Shown here in pieces: positions 17,148 through 28,741 of a stretch of DNA of 53,099 bases. The stretch lies in contig NZ_SMAB01000016.1 of the NCBI RefSeq assembly GCF_004342885.1, positions 1 through 53,099 on the forward strand, read 5' to 3'. Made by a program: the position numbers and the translations under genes. The notes under the pieces were generated by a model. The model worked only from the letters and a program-made list of their open reading frames with translations, did no database searches and was not told the origin of the DNA. The first letter of the stretch is position 1. Each line of letters begins with the position of its first letter. Source of the stretch: Tepidibacillus fermentans. Its GTDB lineage: Bacteria > Bacillota > Bacilli > Tepidibacillales > Tepidibacillaceae.

Positions 17148-17822
17148 TTAGATGGAATAACGATTAATCGGTCTGCCAACAGATCCATACTGAACATCGA
17201 GCTTGAGTCGATTCGTTTGAACCAAATATTCAAGATATCGGCGAACCGTTACACGAGCCAAGCCTATTCCTTTTGCCACTTCTTCTGCAGATTGAGGCTT
17301 TTTTACTTTCATCATATATTGTAAGATTTGTTTCATGGTTACTTCATTTAACCCTTTTGGCAACGGTTTGTTTTCTATCTTTTTTCTTTCTGTATAGACC
17401 CATTCGTCAAGATATTTTTGTGTCAACTCATCCTCTTTTCTAAATCGATAAAGCATTTGTTGATATCTTTCTAATGCTATTTTTAATCGTTCAAAGCGAA
17501 AGGGTTTAATAATATAATCTATCGCACCAAAGCGAAAAATCTTTTGGATTGTCTCTACATCTTTGGCCGCTGTAACCATAATAAAATCAGTATCTTTCTG
17601 TCGTAATCGTATCCTTTCTATCACTTGATAACCATCCATATCAGGTAAATAGTAATCCAATATGACCAATTGGGGATCTTTTTCAATAATCAATTGGATC
17701 GCTTCTGTTCCATTTGCTGCCGCCCCTATAATCTGAAATCCACTTAATGTCTCAATAAATTGTCGATTAACCTCCAAAACCATCGCATCATCTTCAACGA
17801 TCAAAAGACGAATTGGTTCCAT
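17148..17822 (-). CDS. dctR: DctR/CitT-family response regulator
   Basis: A 224-residue regulator. The receiver domain (about 1-120) has the acidic pair in VEDDAMV, the phosphate-accepting aspartate in VILDYYLPDMDGYQ and the lysine in IIKPFRFERL. The C-terminal part is a winged helix with QSAEEVAKGIGLARVTVRRY, typical of the CitB/DctR group that pairs with DcuS/CitA kinases. Spacing and order behind the kinase gene indicate co-transcription. It probably activates the adjacent TRAP genes in response to a C4-dicarboxylate or similar acid. AAGGAG precedes the ATG. Confidence 0.92.
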   Translation of the reverse strand: MEPIRLLIVEDDAMVLEVNRQFIETLSGFQIIGAAANGTEAIQLIIEKDPQLVILDYYLPDMDGYQVIERIRLRQKDTDFIMVTAAKDVETIQKIFRFGAIDYIIKPFRFERLKIALERYQQMLYRFRKEDELTQKYLDEWVYTERKKIENKPLPKGLNEVTMKQILQYMMKVKKPQSAEEVAKGIGLARVTVRRYLEYLVQTNRLKLDVQYGSVGRPINRYSI

Positions 17823-17846
17823 TCTATACGCTCCTTGTATGATCGT

Positions 17847-19529
17847 CTAATTTTCTTTTAATGGAATAGAAACAATAACGTTCGTTCCTTTTTCTATATT
17901 GGTAATCACTTCGATATCGCCTTGATATGCTTTTACATGTTGTAAGACTAATGTTAAGCCTATTCCCTGTCCTTTGCCTTTTTTTGTGGTATAACCCATT
18001 TCAAATATTTTTTCTTTTAATTCCTCTGGAATTCCAATACCATTGTCTTTTACAGAAATAATCAACTGTGTTGGTGTCGTTTCTAAACGTAACTGAACCA
18101 ATTTAGGTTGTTCTTTCTTTTCAATGGTTGCATCAATTGCATTCTCTAATAAATTTCCGATGATCAGAATAATATCATGTGTTGAAAGAAATGATGGTAG
18201 ATGAGATAAATAGCTTTGCCGATCAACGATTAAATCTACACCTAATTCTTTTGCATGGCTGATTTTCCCTAATATAAGACCGCTAATACTGGTATCCTTT
18301 ATCCGTTCCATTAAAAAGCGAGATAACTCTTCTTTCTCTTCTGTATAATTCATGATTAAATTAAGGGCATCATCATATCTTTTTAATTGAATCAGCCCAG
18401 CGATCGTATGAAATTTGTTCATAAACTCATGGTTTTGTGCCCGTAGAACATCACTGAACTTACGAATTCCAGTTAGTTCTTCAGCTAGACTCACGACCTC
18501 TGTTCGATCTTGAAATGTAGCTACTGCCCCTACCGTCTTATTTTTTACGACTATGGGAAGTCGATTGACCATTACAATGGTTTTATTCAAAACCATCATT
18601 TGTCTTAATTGTGGTTTTTTCGATTCCATTACCATAGGTAGTTTTGTATTTGGAATAACTTCTTCAATCGTATGACCAATCACATTTTGATTGGTCCCTA
18701 TAATTTGAGCCGCCCGATCGTTCATCACCTTAATTTTTTTGTTCTGATCAATTGCAATAATCCCTTCATCAATCGTATTGATAATGGATTCCCTTTCTTC
18801 AAGAAGTCTAGCAATCTCAACGGGTTCTAAATTAAAAATCTGCCTTTTGATACTGTTTGTGAGTAACCAAGCACCAAACAACCCAACCACTACCCCTAAC
18901 GTGATTGAAAGGATCAAATCCCATTTATGCTCAAAAATCAGTTGATAAACAGTTGGGAGAATTGTTCCAACGATTACCACCCCGATTTGTTTTTCCCCTT
19001 CACGGTCCATAATAGGAACAAATGAACGAATCGCAATCCCACCTATCCCTTTTGCTAAAGACATATATTCTTGTTGCCCAAGAGCTGGACCTTCATCTCC
19101 TCCTTGAAATACTGTCCCGATTTTTGCTTCAATAGGATGGGAATAACGGATTCTCTTCATGTCAAAAATAACAACATAATCCACATTAGTCGCTAATCGG
19201 ACTCTCTCAGCAATTGGCTGGATTTTTTTCCACCCGTTTGGTTTTCCTATATTATCTTTAATTGTTTCAAGTTGAGCAATGGTTCGTCCAATCGCTAAAA
19301 CTCGATTTCCTTGTTCTTCTTCTAATGCTTGATATACATTCTTAATCAACAATGCACTACCTGCTAAAATAGCAATAATGATAATCGTAGAAGTAACTAG
19401 TGTAATTCTTGTTCGAATGGGCAATAGCGAAAACCAATTTTTAATTCTATTCAAGATTCTACTACTCCTTACCATCTCCATTATTTTAAAAAATATAATA
19501 TTTCTGAATCGTTTATATTCTATATGCAT
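17847..19529 (-). CDS. dctS: DcuS/CitA/DctS-family sensor histidine kinase
   Basis: About 560 residues: a membrane helix near 42-63, an extracytoplasmic PDC-type sensing domain (about 65-205), a second helix near 207-228, a PAS domain (INTIDEGIIAIDQNKK), an Spo0B-like dimerisation helix with the phosphorylated histidine in AQNHEFMNKFHTI, and a HATPase_c domain with NLLENAIDA, DNGIGIP and GKGQGIGL. Members sense citrate, fumarate or malate outside the cell. The ATG at 19529 has AAAGGA about 9 bases upstream; ATGs at 19481 and 19475 and a TTG at 19454 are alternatives, so the N-terminus is uncertain. It is separated from dctM by a terminator, so it may have its own promoter. Confidence 0.92.
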   Translation of the reverse strand: MHIEYKRFRNIIFFKIMEMVRSSRILNRIKNWFSLLPIRTRITLVTSTIIIIAILAGSALLIKNVYQALEEEQGNRVLAIGRTIAQLETIKDNIGKPNGWKKIQPIAERVRLATNVDYVVIFDMKRIRYSHPIEAKIGTVFQGGDEGPALGQQEYMSLAKGIGGIAIRSFVPIMDREGEKQIGVVIVGTILPTVYQLIFEHKWDLILSITLGVVVGLFGAWLLTNSIKRQIFNLEPVEIARLLEERESIINTIDEGIIAIDQNKKIKVMNDRAAQIIGTNQNVIGHTIEEVIPNTKLPMVMESKKPQLRQMMVLNKTIVMVNRLPIVVKNKTVGAVATFQDRTEVVSLAEELTGIRKFSDVLRAQNHEFMNKFHTIAGLIQLKRYDDALNLIMNYTEEKEELSRFLMERIKDTSISGLILGKISHAKELGVDLIVDRQSYLSHLPSFLSTHDIILIIGNLLENAIDATIEKKEQPKLVQLRLETTPTQLIISVKDNGIGIPEELKEKIFEMGYTTKKGKGQGIGLTLVLQHVKAYQGDIEVITNIEKGTNVIVSIPLKEN

Positions 19530-19621
19530 CTGCAAAAATCCTTTCTTTCGCTAAATCCAATATTTAGAATATGATATAGGTTTGTATATTCTAACACGAT
19601 CAGTTGTACGTGTATTACGTT

Positions 19622-19666
19622 AAAGAAAAAATCTAGTAGCTTATCAAACTACTAGATTTTTTCTTT
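19622..19666. terminator. Terminator between dctM and dctS
   Basis: An 18-bp perfect stem (19622-19639 with 19649-19666, 9-nt loop) ends in T-rich tracts on both strands. It should limit read-through from the TRAP genes into dctSR. Confidence 0.9.
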
Positions 19667-19696
19667 CTGTAAGTTACTCTATTGTTTTGTTATCTT

Positions 19697-21115
19697 TCAT
19701 TTTAATAAGCCGTATAAGAAATCGGGTAACCATAAACTTACTTCAGGAACGTAAGTAACAATAAAGAGAGCCAATATCGTTGTAATGAGCCATGGGAGCG
19801 AAGATTTGGTTACCTGCATGATTGACATGCCCGAAATACCGCTTGCTACATAGAGATTCAACCCAACTGGGGGTGTAATCATTCCCACCTCCATATTCAC
19901 AACCATGATGATCCCTAAATGAATAGGATCAATTCCTAGGTTCATTGCTACTGGATAGAGAATCGGGGCAAAGATCGTTAAAATCGCAGTGGGTTCCATA
20001 AATTGGCCGGCAACAAAGAGAATTAAGTTAACAATCAAAAGATAAGTAACTTTACTAACATTATAATTGGCAATCATTTCAGCAATTTTATGGGGAATTC
20101 TCTCATAGGTTAATACATGAGCAAAAAGCATCGCCATAGAAATAATTAAAAATAGCATTGCTGTCGTTTTTGCTGATTCTACTAAAATCTTAGGCAAATC
20201 CTTTACTTTTAAATCTCGGTGGATAAAAAAGCCGATAAATAAACCAACAAAAACAGCAACAGCTGCCGATTCAGTCGGTGTAAAAAGTCCCGAATAGATT
20301 CCGCCAATAATAATGATCGGTAATGACAAACTCCAGATTGACTCTTTGGCCGCTTTCCATTTTTCCGCAGGTGTCGATTTTTTTATTAAAGGAAATTTCT
20401 CTTTTCTCGCAATTAAATAGCTAACTAAAGCTAGCATGGAAGCTAACATGATCCCAGGAACAATTCCTGCTAAAAATAGTTTTCCCACAGACTGATCAAC
20501 CGTTACACCATAAACGATCATCGGAATACTAGGTGGAATGAGAATCCCTAAAGTTCCAGCCACTGACATCGATCCTACTGCAAAATCCTTACTATAGCCC
20601 TGTTTCACCATAGCTGGGATTAAGACTCCCCCTATCGCCACAACGGTTGCAGGACTCGATCCAGAAATAGCGGCAAAGAGTGCACTTGCAAAGACTCCTG
20701 CAATGGAAAGTCCTCCTGGAATATGACCAACAAAGGTATTGGTTAGATTAATTAACCGCTGTGCGACACCTCCTGTTGTAAAAATATTCCCAGCTAAGAC
20801 AAATAACGGGATCGCCATTAGCGGAAAAGAGTCTAAGCCCGAATAAATTTGCCGTGCCAAATCCGGCAACGGATCTAGTGTAAAATAATAAATGGACAAA
20901 AAGGAAGCTAACCCGATCGATACGGCTATTGGTAGACCTACCATTAAAAATAAAAATAAGAAGGAAAAAACGGCTAAGCCCATGCTATCAATCATGAACG
21001 CATAGATGACACCCACCACAGTTAAAAAAATAAAGAACAAAGAGATGAGTTTTTTTGATACTGTTTTCTTCGGAATGATCTGCTTGGTTGTTTGAATCGA
21101 TACCTCATTATTCAT
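19697..21115 (-). CDS. dctM: TRAP transporter large permease DctM
   Basis: A 472-residue membrane protein of the TRAP large-subunit family, with about 12-13 helices. It uses the Na+ gradient to import an organic acid delivered by a DctP protein. Family stretches are visible: DSFPLMAIPLFVLAGNIFTTGG, ISGSSPATVVAIGG and VVNMEVGMITPPVGLNLYVASG. The N-terminus has a hydrophilic extension of about 20 residues. The ATG at 21115 has AAGGTG 6 bases upstream and overlaps dctQ by 8 bp. The substrate is probably a C4-dicarboxylate, from the adjoining DctSR pair. Confidence 0.94.
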   Translation of the reverse strand: MNNEVSIQTTKQIIPKKTVSKKLISLFFIFLTVVGVIYAFMIDSMGLAVFSFLFLFLMVGLPIAVSIGLASFLSIYYFTLDPLPDLARQIYSGLDSFPLMAIPLFVLAGNIFTTGGVAQRLINLTNTFVGHIPGGLSIAGVFASALFAAISGSSPATVVAIGGVLIPAMVKQGYSKDFAVGSMSVAGTLGILIPPSIPMIVYGVTVDQSVGKLFLAGIVPGIMLASMLALVSYLIARKEKFPLIKKSTPAEKWKAAKESIWSLSLPIIIIGGIYSGLFTPTESAAVAVFVGLFIGFFIHRDLKVKDLPKILVESAKTTAMLFLIISMAMLFAHVLTYERIPHKIAEMIANYNVSKVTYLLIVNLILFVAGQFMEPTAILTIFAPILYPVAMNLGIDPIHLGIIMVVNMEVGMITPPVGLNLYVASGISGMSIMQVTKSSLPWLITTILALFIVTYVPEVSLWLPDFLYGLLK

Positions 21116-21617
21116 GGATCACACCTTCTCTCTGCTCTAGTTGTTCAGCGGAGGTTTTCCAAATGCGATAAGTTTGCTGTAAAAAACGAATTCCCATTAA
21201 ACCAAAGGCTATTGGTATTAGTGATCTTGGAATGTATAATGGCATTTCCATTTCAGGAGATAATTGTCCTAAATGAAGAACATCCTGTACATGCAAATAC
21301 CCTAAATAGGCGATTAGGACTGAAAAAAATACACTGACTAAGTTCCCAAGAATCAAAATTGCTTTTTGCGTTTTGGCTTCAAAATTCTTAATTAAGAGAT
21401 CAACACCAAGATGAACATTCTCTCGTACACCAATTGAAGCACCAATAAGACCTACCCAAATTAATAAGTAATTCACCAGTTCAAACGAAAAACCCATACT
21501 TGTACCAAATTGTCTCAAAATAACTTCAATAAATGCTACAGTAACTGCGACCGCAAGTGCTAAAATGACAAATATCTCTTCTAGTTTATTTAGAACAAAA
21601 TTAACTGATTTCATCAT
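21108..21617 (-). CDS. dctQ: TRAP transporter small permease DctQ
   Basis: A 169-residue protein with four membrane helices (about 9-30, 45-65, 85-105 and 128-148). ENVHLGVDLL after helix 2 is the family hallmark region. It scaffolds DctM. The ATG at 21617 has AAAGGA 7 bases upstream; the in-frame GTG at 21623 is too close to it. It overlaps dctM at its 3' end. Confidence 0.9.
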   Translation of the reverse strand: MMKSVNFVLNKLEEIFVILALAVAVTVAFIEVILRQFGTSMGFSFELVNYLLIWVGLIGASIGVRENVHLGVDLLIKNFEAKTQKAILILGNLVSVFFSVLIAYLGYLHVQDVLHLGQLSPEMEMPLYIPRSLIPIAFGLMGIRFLQQTYRIWKTSAEQLEQREGVIHE

Positions 21618-21643
21618 TCTCACATCCTTTCTAGCTGTAAAAT

Positions 21644-21666
21644 GGGGGCATAATTTTAATGCCCCC
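21644..21666 (-). other. Intercistronic hairpin between dctP and dctQ
   Basis: GGGGGCAT (21644-21651) and ATGCCCCC (21659-21666) form a strong stem just after the dctP stop, with only a weak T stretch. Such hairpins often protect the binding-protein part of the mRNA or partly terminate, giving more binding protein than permease. Confidence 0.75.
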
Positions 21667-21675
21667 TCAATGGTT

Positions 21676-22722
21676 TCATTTTCTTAATGCGCGTACGGCG
21701 TTGATAAGATCCTCGCCAATTTCATTCTTAAACTTGTCATAGATTGGGTCCATCTTTGCAATCCATAGTTTCTTTTCTTCTGGTGTTAACTCATGAATCT
21801 TGATTTTAGGATTTTCTGCTTTGATTTTTTGTAGCATTTGTTCGTTAATATCCTTCGCATTTTGACGTACCCATTGTGTCGTTTCATCTAATGCTGCTTC
21901 AATTTGTGAACGTACATCAGCTGGTAAGCTATCCCAGAATTTTTTATTTGTAATCACTGCATACCCTAAATACCCGTGATAACTAAGGGTTAAGTATTTT
22001 TGCACCTCATGCATCTTTTGTGAATAAATATTGGATAACGTATTCTCTTGACCGTCAATAACTCCTTGCTCTAAAGCATTATAAACTTCTCCAAAAGGCA
22101 TTGGTACTGGATTCGCACCTACTGCTTTAAACTGTTCCTCTAATACCTTACTAGACATAACGCGGAATTTTTGACCAGCAAAATCTTCCGGCTTAATTAA
22201 TTCTTTTTTATTTGAGCCCATTTGTTTAAACCCGTTATCCCACATCGCTAAACCCTTGATGTTCTTCTCTTCAAGAAGGGAAAATAACTTTTTACCAATT
22301 TCTCCTTCCATAGCTTGTTGTACTTGTTCGTGGTCAGCAAAAGCAAATGGTAAATCAAAAACTTGCCACTGGGGATATAACTTTGTTATGACCGAAGTTG
22401 CAGGTGCTGCCATTTGAACATTTCCTTGTTGAATCGCATTTAATACATCCTCATCCTTATATAATTGTGAGTTTGGGAATACTTGAACTTCAACTCTCCC
22501 ATTTGTCTTTTCTTTTACCTTGTTTGCAAACATGATTGCAGCTTGACCTTTTGGCGTGTTCTCTGCAACAACGTGCGAGAATTTAATCACGATCTTTTGA
22601 TTGTTTCCTTCTTCATTACTTGATGCTTGCTCAGTACGTTTTGATGAACAACCAACCATACTAAATACGAGTAAAATAGACATCAGTGTAATAAATGTAA
22701 CTTTTATCCAACGCTTGTTCAT
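21676..22722 (-). CDS. dctP: TRAP transporter substrate-binding protein DctP (lipoprotein)
   Basis: A 348-residue lipoprotein with the lipobox MVGC (cysteine 25). The mature part is a DctP domain with IKFSHVVAENTPKGQAA, QVFPNSQLYKDEDV, the acid-binding arginine in KFRVMSSKVLEEQF, and DGQENTLSNIY. It captures the substrate outside the membrane for DctQM. GGGGGAAAG precedes the ATG. It is the second of two binding-protein genes and lies 58 bp before dctQ. Confidence 0.94.
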   Translation of the reverse strand: MNKRWIKVTFITLMSILLVFSMVGCSSKRTEQASSNEEGNNQKIVIKFSHVVAENTPKGQAAIMFANKVKEKTNGRVEVQVFPNSQLYKDEDVLNAIQQGNVQMAAPATSVITKLYPQWQVFDLPFAFADHEQVQQAMEGEIGKKLFSLLEEKNIKGLAMWDNGFKQMGSNKKELIKPEDFAGQKFRVMSSKVLEEQFKAVGANPVPMPFGEVYNALEQGVIDGQENTLSNIYSQKMHEVQKYLTLSYHGYLGYAVITNKKFWDSLPADVRSQIEAALDETTQWVRQNAKDINEQMLQKIKAENPKIKIHELTPEEKKLWIAKMDPIYDKFKNEIGEDLINAVRALRK

Positions 22723-22768
22723 CTTTCATCTTTCCCCCTCTTTTTGTTTGTTTTTATCAATTATTTTC

Positions 22769-22785
22769 TCGTCATATTATGACGA
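22769..22785. promoter_or_regulatory. 17-bp perfect palindrome upstream of dctP
   Basis: TCGTCATATTATGACGA lies 47 bp upstream of the dctP start, in the gap between the two binding-protein genes. There is no T-run after it, so an operator is more likely than a terminator. DctR is the obvious candidate, but this is not shown. Confidence 0.45.
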
Positions 22786-22813
22786 CAAAACAATGACTCT
22801 TTTTTTTTCGAAT

Positions 22814-23869
22814 CTACTTTTTCTGATTTACAATGATTTCTGTTTCATCCATTACTTTTCCTAAATCTCTCTTAACTTTTTGATAAAGTGGTTGATAAAG
22901 TTTTTTAAATTCATCCTTTTCTTCTCTTGTTAAGGTCTCAATTTTGATACATTGACATTCTCTCATCTGTTTAAGTTGATTTTGTTCAATTTCTTGAGCT
23001 TTTTTTCTCTCCCAGATGGTAACTTCGTTCATCGTTGTTTGAATCATCTTTTGTATCTCTGGTGAAAGAGTGTTAAAAAAATCCTTGTTCATCATAACCA
23101 AGTATCCTAAATACCCATGATTACTTAGAATGAGGTAATCTTGAACATCAAAAAAACGTTTCGTATAAATATTGCTGATTGTATTTTCTTGACCATCAAC
23201 TTCTTTATTTTTTAATGCTTGATAAACATCATTAAAGTTTCTTGCTTCTGCCTTTGCGCCAAGTAGAGAAAATTGGTCTTCTAGTATTGGACTTGGCATA
23301 ATTCTGAATTTAAGGTTGGTAAAATCTTTAGGAGTATGTAAAGAATGATCACGGTTGGTAAACTGTTTAAATCCATTGTCCCAAATCGCTAAAGGAAGTA
23401 CTTTATTCTTTTTTGCAGATTCAAATACCATCTTTCCTACTTTCCCATCAGCTAATTGATGAATTTGTTCTAGATTTTCATAATAAAAAGGCAAATCAAA
23501 GACTTGTAATTCGGGGATTTTTTGTATCAGCTTCGACATAGCGGGAGCAATGATTTGGACATCATTTCTTTGTAAAGCTTCCCATTCTTCACCATCACGA
23601 TATAAGGACCCATTCGCGAAGACTTGAACTTCGACTTTTCCTTTGCTTCTCTCTTTCATTAATTGAGCAAATTTTCGAGCCGCTTGCCCTTTCGGAGTAT
23701 CTTCCCCTACTACATGAGAAAAACGAATAATAATTTTTTCATTTTGGCTGAATTGTTCATAATCTTTCGCATATTTTTGACATCCTACCGTCAAAAATAC
23801 CCATATAAGAATTGACAATAGCCAAAAAACCTTTCGATATTTTCTGTTTTGGGAAACAGGGGATTTCAT
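22814..23869 (-). CDS. Second DctP-family binding lipoprotein (possible DctB-like sensor)
   Basis: About 351 residues with a long positively charged N-terminus, a membrane segment and the lipobox LTVGC (cysteine 30). The mature domain is a diverged relative of the next gene: IRFSHVVGEDTPKGQAARKF, the binding arginine in KFRIMPSPILEDQF, and DGQENTISNIY. Weak ribosome sites precede both possible starts (ATG 23869, GTG 23878), suggesting low expression. In B. subtilis a second binding protein, DctB, works with DctS as co-sensor; I infer a similar role. It could equally be a second transport receptor with another substrate. Confidence 0.85.
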   Translation of the reverse strand: MKSPVSQNRKYRKVFWLLSILIWVFLTVGCQKYAKDYEQFSQNEKIIIRFSHVVGEDTPKGQAARKFAQLMKERSKGKVEVQVFANGSLYRDGEEWEALQRNDVQIIAPAMSKLIQKIPELQVFDLPFYYENLEQIHQLADGKVGKMVFESAKKNKVLPLAIWDNGFKQFTNRDHSLHTPKDFTNLKFRIMPSPILEDQFSLLGAKAEARNFNDVYQALKNKEVDGQENTISNIYTKRFFDVQDYLILSNHGYLGYLVMMNKDFFNTLSPEIQKMIQTTMNEVTIWERKKAQEIEQNQLKQMRECQCIKIETLTREEKDEFKKLYQPLYQKVKRDLGKVMDETEIIVNQKK

Positions 23870-24012
23870 CGAAAACACTCATCTCTACTAAAAATATCTA
23901 CTTTTTAATTATATTAATCTTTTGTAAATTTTTAATATTTTGTTCATTTTGTTATTTTTGGTCTTTTTGCTCTCAAGTAAGTAAACAAAATTGTTTGGAA
24001 AGTTTTTTGTAT

Positions 24013-26042
<2,030 letters not shown>

Positions 26043-26057
26043 TCAAATCTTCCTTTC

Positions 26058-28241
26058 TTACTCCACTTTTTCAATAGGAGCAAATCTTGCCAGAAGCTTT
26101 TTAATTCCGATCGGATTAGGGAAAGCGATTTGTAATTCGAGGTCATCTTCGTTCCCTTTGATTGAAACAACGACACCGATTCCCCATTTTCCATGTTTCG
26201 CTTTATCACCCACTTGCCAATCGCCACGAGGTTCAGGGCGTTTTTGTAGATCGTAGCTGGTTGTTTTTCTCATTTGTTTCAGCTGATTCTTTTCCTCTTT
26301 GCGAATATCATGGATCAGCTCTTCAGGAATCTCTTGGATAAAACGGGATGGAGCATTTACTTGTGTCTTTCCAAATAAAATCCGAGACTGCGCATAAGTG
26401 AGATATAATTCCTGTTCGGCTCTAGTGATTCCGACATAGGCGAGACGGCGTTCTTCTTCCATCTCATCTTCTTCAAACAACGCCCGACTATGCGGGAAGA
26501 TGCCTTCTTCTAATCCTGCTAAGAAAACGACAGGAAATTCTAATCCCTTCGCACTATGCAAGGTCATTAAAGTAACTCCCGCCTGACTTACTTCTTCTTC
26601 ATCAAGCTGATCTACATCAGAAACAAGAGCAAGATCGGTTAAAAAGGCGATCAATGATTGATCTTCGTTTTGATTTTCAAATTCCATGGTAACGGATAAT
26701 AACTCTTCAATGTTTTCAATACGACCTTCTGCTTCTATAGAATTCTCCTTTTTTAATTCTTCCCGATATTGAGTACGTTCTAATACCATTTCCGTTAATT
26801 CTGTAACCCCAAGATATTCAGCCAGTTGGTTGAACTCGCGAATCATATCAGCAAATTGGTGAATTTTGTTGGCGGTTTTGGCTGCAATCCCAATGAAATC
26901 GATCACTTCAATCGCTCGAAACATGGAAATCCCTTGACTAGCAGCATATTCAGCAATTTTATCCACCGTTGCCGCACCAATTCCCCTTTTTGGTACATTA
27001 ATGATTCTTCGTAAGCTGATATCGTCATCAGGATTCACGATCAGTCTTAAGTAGGCAAGGATATCCTTAATCTCTTTTCGATCGTAGAATTTGGTACCAC
27101 CGACGATTTTATAAGGAATATTTGATTTTACAAACACTTCCTCAATCACACGAGTCTGGGCATTGGTTCGGTATAAAACCGCATAGTCTTGATAACTTTT
27201 CCCTTTGTGAATCCCTTCTTGAATCACTTTGGCAATAAAGTAAGCTTCGTCATGTTCATTCATGGATTCATAAAGGGTCAATTTATTTCCTTCTGGGTTT
27301 TCTGTCCAAAGATTTTTGGGCTTTCGTTGGGTATTATTCTCAATAACGGCATTGGCTGCTTTTAAGATATTTTTTGTTGAGCGATAATTTTGTTCCAATT
27401 TGATCAACCGAGCTTTGGGATAGTCCTCTTCAAAGTTTAAGATATTTTGAATATCGGCTCCTCGCCATTTGTAGATCGATTGATCGGTATCACCAACGAC
27501 AAAGATATTTTGATAATAATCAGCCAGCATCCGAACTAAAACATATTGAGCTCGGTTCGTGTCTTGATATTCGTCGATATGGATATATTGAAACTTTCGT
27601 TGATAGTAGTCCAATACTTCCGGGTTTTTTTGAAATAATTGAACCGTTAACATGATGAGATCATCAAAGTCAACCGATTGATTGGCTTTCAGACGTTCTT
27701 GGTATTTTTCATAGATGGATAAGACCTTTTGACTAAAATAATCTCCAGCTAATCTACCATACTGTTCTGGTGTTTTTAGTTCGTTTTTGGCTTGACTAAT
27801 CGTCGCTAGAACCGCTTTTGGGTCGGTCTTTTTCGTATCGATATTTAATTCCTTCATAATCTGTTTGACAACGGTAAGTTGATCCCCTGCATCAAGAATG
27901 GTGAAGTTATTCGAGTAATCCAGACGGTGAATATCTCGACGTAAGATGCGAACACACATTGAGTGAAAAGTAGAGATCCAGATTTCTTCCGCATTCGGCC
28001 CAACCAGGCGAACAACCCTTTCTTTCATCTCTCTAGCTGCTTTATTGGTAAAGGTAATCGCTAATATATTCCAAGGAGATACTCCTTTTTGAATGAGATT
28101 CGCAATTCGGTGCGTTAAGACTTTCGTTTTCCCACTACCTGCTCCCGCTAATACGAGAATGGGCCCATTTATCGTTTCAACTGCTTTTTTTTGTTGAGGA
28201 TTTAATCCTGCAAAAATATCTGCCGCTTGGGTTTGTGTCAT
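26058..28241 (-). CDS. pcrA: ATP-dependent DNA helicase PcrA
   Basis: A 727-residue UvrD-family superfamily 1 helicase acting 3' to 5' in nucleotide-excision repair, plasmid rolling-circle replication and removal of RecA or stalled RNA polymerase. Motifs: [60 protein letters not shown] and [13 protein letters not shown]. The C-terminus carries the Tudor-like polymerase-binding segment ([17 protein letters not shown]). The ATG at 28241 has AAGGGTG upstream; a reading to 28289 lacks a site. Confidence 0.98.
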   Translation of the reverse strand: MTQTQAADIFAGLNPQQKKAVETINGPILVLAGAGSGKTKVLTHRIANLIQKGVSPWNILAITFTNKAAREMKERVVRLVGPNAEEIWISTFHSMCVRILRRDIHRLDYSNNFTILDAGDQLTVVKQIMKELNIDTKKTDPKAVLATISQAKNELKTPEQYGRLAGDYFSQKVLSIYEKYQERLKANQSVDFDDLIMLTVQLFQKNPEVLDYYQRKFQYIHIDEYQDTNRAQYVLVRMLADYYQNIFVVGDTDQSIYKWRGADIQNILNFEEDYPKARLIKLEQNYRSTKNILKAANAVIENNTQRKPKNLWTENPEGNKLTLYESMNEHDEAYFIAKVIQEGIHKGKSYQDYAVLYRTNAQTRVIEEVFVKSNIPYKIVGGTKFYDRKEIKDILAYLRLIVNPDDDISLRRIINVPKRGIGAATVDKIAEYAASQGISMFRAIEVIDFIGIAAKTANKIHQFADMIREFNQLAEYLGVTELTEMVLERTQYREELKKENSIEAEGRIENIEELLSVTMEFENQNEDQSLIAFLTDLALVSDVDQLDEEEVSQAGVTLMTLHSAKGLEFPVVFLAGLEEGIFPHSRALFEEDEMEEERRLAYVGITRAEQELYLTYAQSRILFGKTQVNAPSRFIQEIPEELIHDIRKEEKNQLKQMRKTTSYDLQKRPEPRGDWQVGDKAKHGKWGIGVVVSIKGNEDDLELQIAFPNPIGIKKLLARFAPIEKVE

Positions 28242-28284
28242 GGTTTCACCCTTCCATTCATTCTTCCAATCAATCAACATCATA

Positions 28285-28347
28285 AGCACATTTGTTCGTT
28301 TCTGATCTCTCTTTTCAAATTATATCGAATCATCCCTATTCGTTCAA
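28285..28347 (-). promoter_or_regulatory. pcrA promoter with a LexA-like box
   Basis: On the minus strand TTGAAC (28342-28347) and TATAAT (28319-28324) are 17 bp apart. Downstream, CGAACAAATGTGCT (28285-28298) resembles the LexA box CGAACATATGTTCG but breaks the GTTC half. The promoter is well supported; the box is marginal. Confidence 0.5.
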
Positions 28348-28399
28348 TCAATCGATTGATTTTCTTGTAGAATAAATGCCGAAGCATACTGAAATAAAA

Positions 28400-28731
28400 G
28401 GCTTGTATGTTCTATAAGCTACGACTTTTGCGAGCGAGTTTTCCCTCCGTCTGTTTATTCATGGAAAACCGCGAGGAATCGGAGTAGCGTTAGAACATAC
28501 AAGCCTATATCATCTTTGTATGTTCTATAAGCTACGACTTTTGCGAGCGAGTTTTCCCTCCATCTGTTTATTCACGGAAAACCGCAAGGAATCGGAGTAG
28601 CGTTAGAACATACAAGCCTATATCATCTTTGTATGTTCTATAAGCTACGACTTTTGCGAGCGAATTTTCCCTCCATCTGTTTATTCACGGAAAACCGCAA
28701 GGAATCGGAGTAGCGTTAGAACATACAAGCC
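28400..28731. repeat. Triple tandem 113-bp structured repeat
   Basis: Three units (28400-28505, 28513-28618 and 28626-28731) recur every 113 bp. Each is bounded by GGCTTGTATGTTCTA or TTGTATGTTCTA and TAGAACATACAAGCC, with inner arms GCTAC/GTAGC and GTTTTCC/GGAAAAC. Units differ at only a few positions. They fill the gap between pcrA and the methyltransferase gene. The fourth, diverged copy is at 14741-14845. Confidence 0.92.
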
Positions 28732-28741
28732 TATACATCAG

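Noticed and set aside
28400-28731. CRISPR array (three regular repeats).
   Set aside because: The period is 113 bp, each unit is a long hairpin, and the spacers are nearly identical and only about 7 bp; no cas genes.
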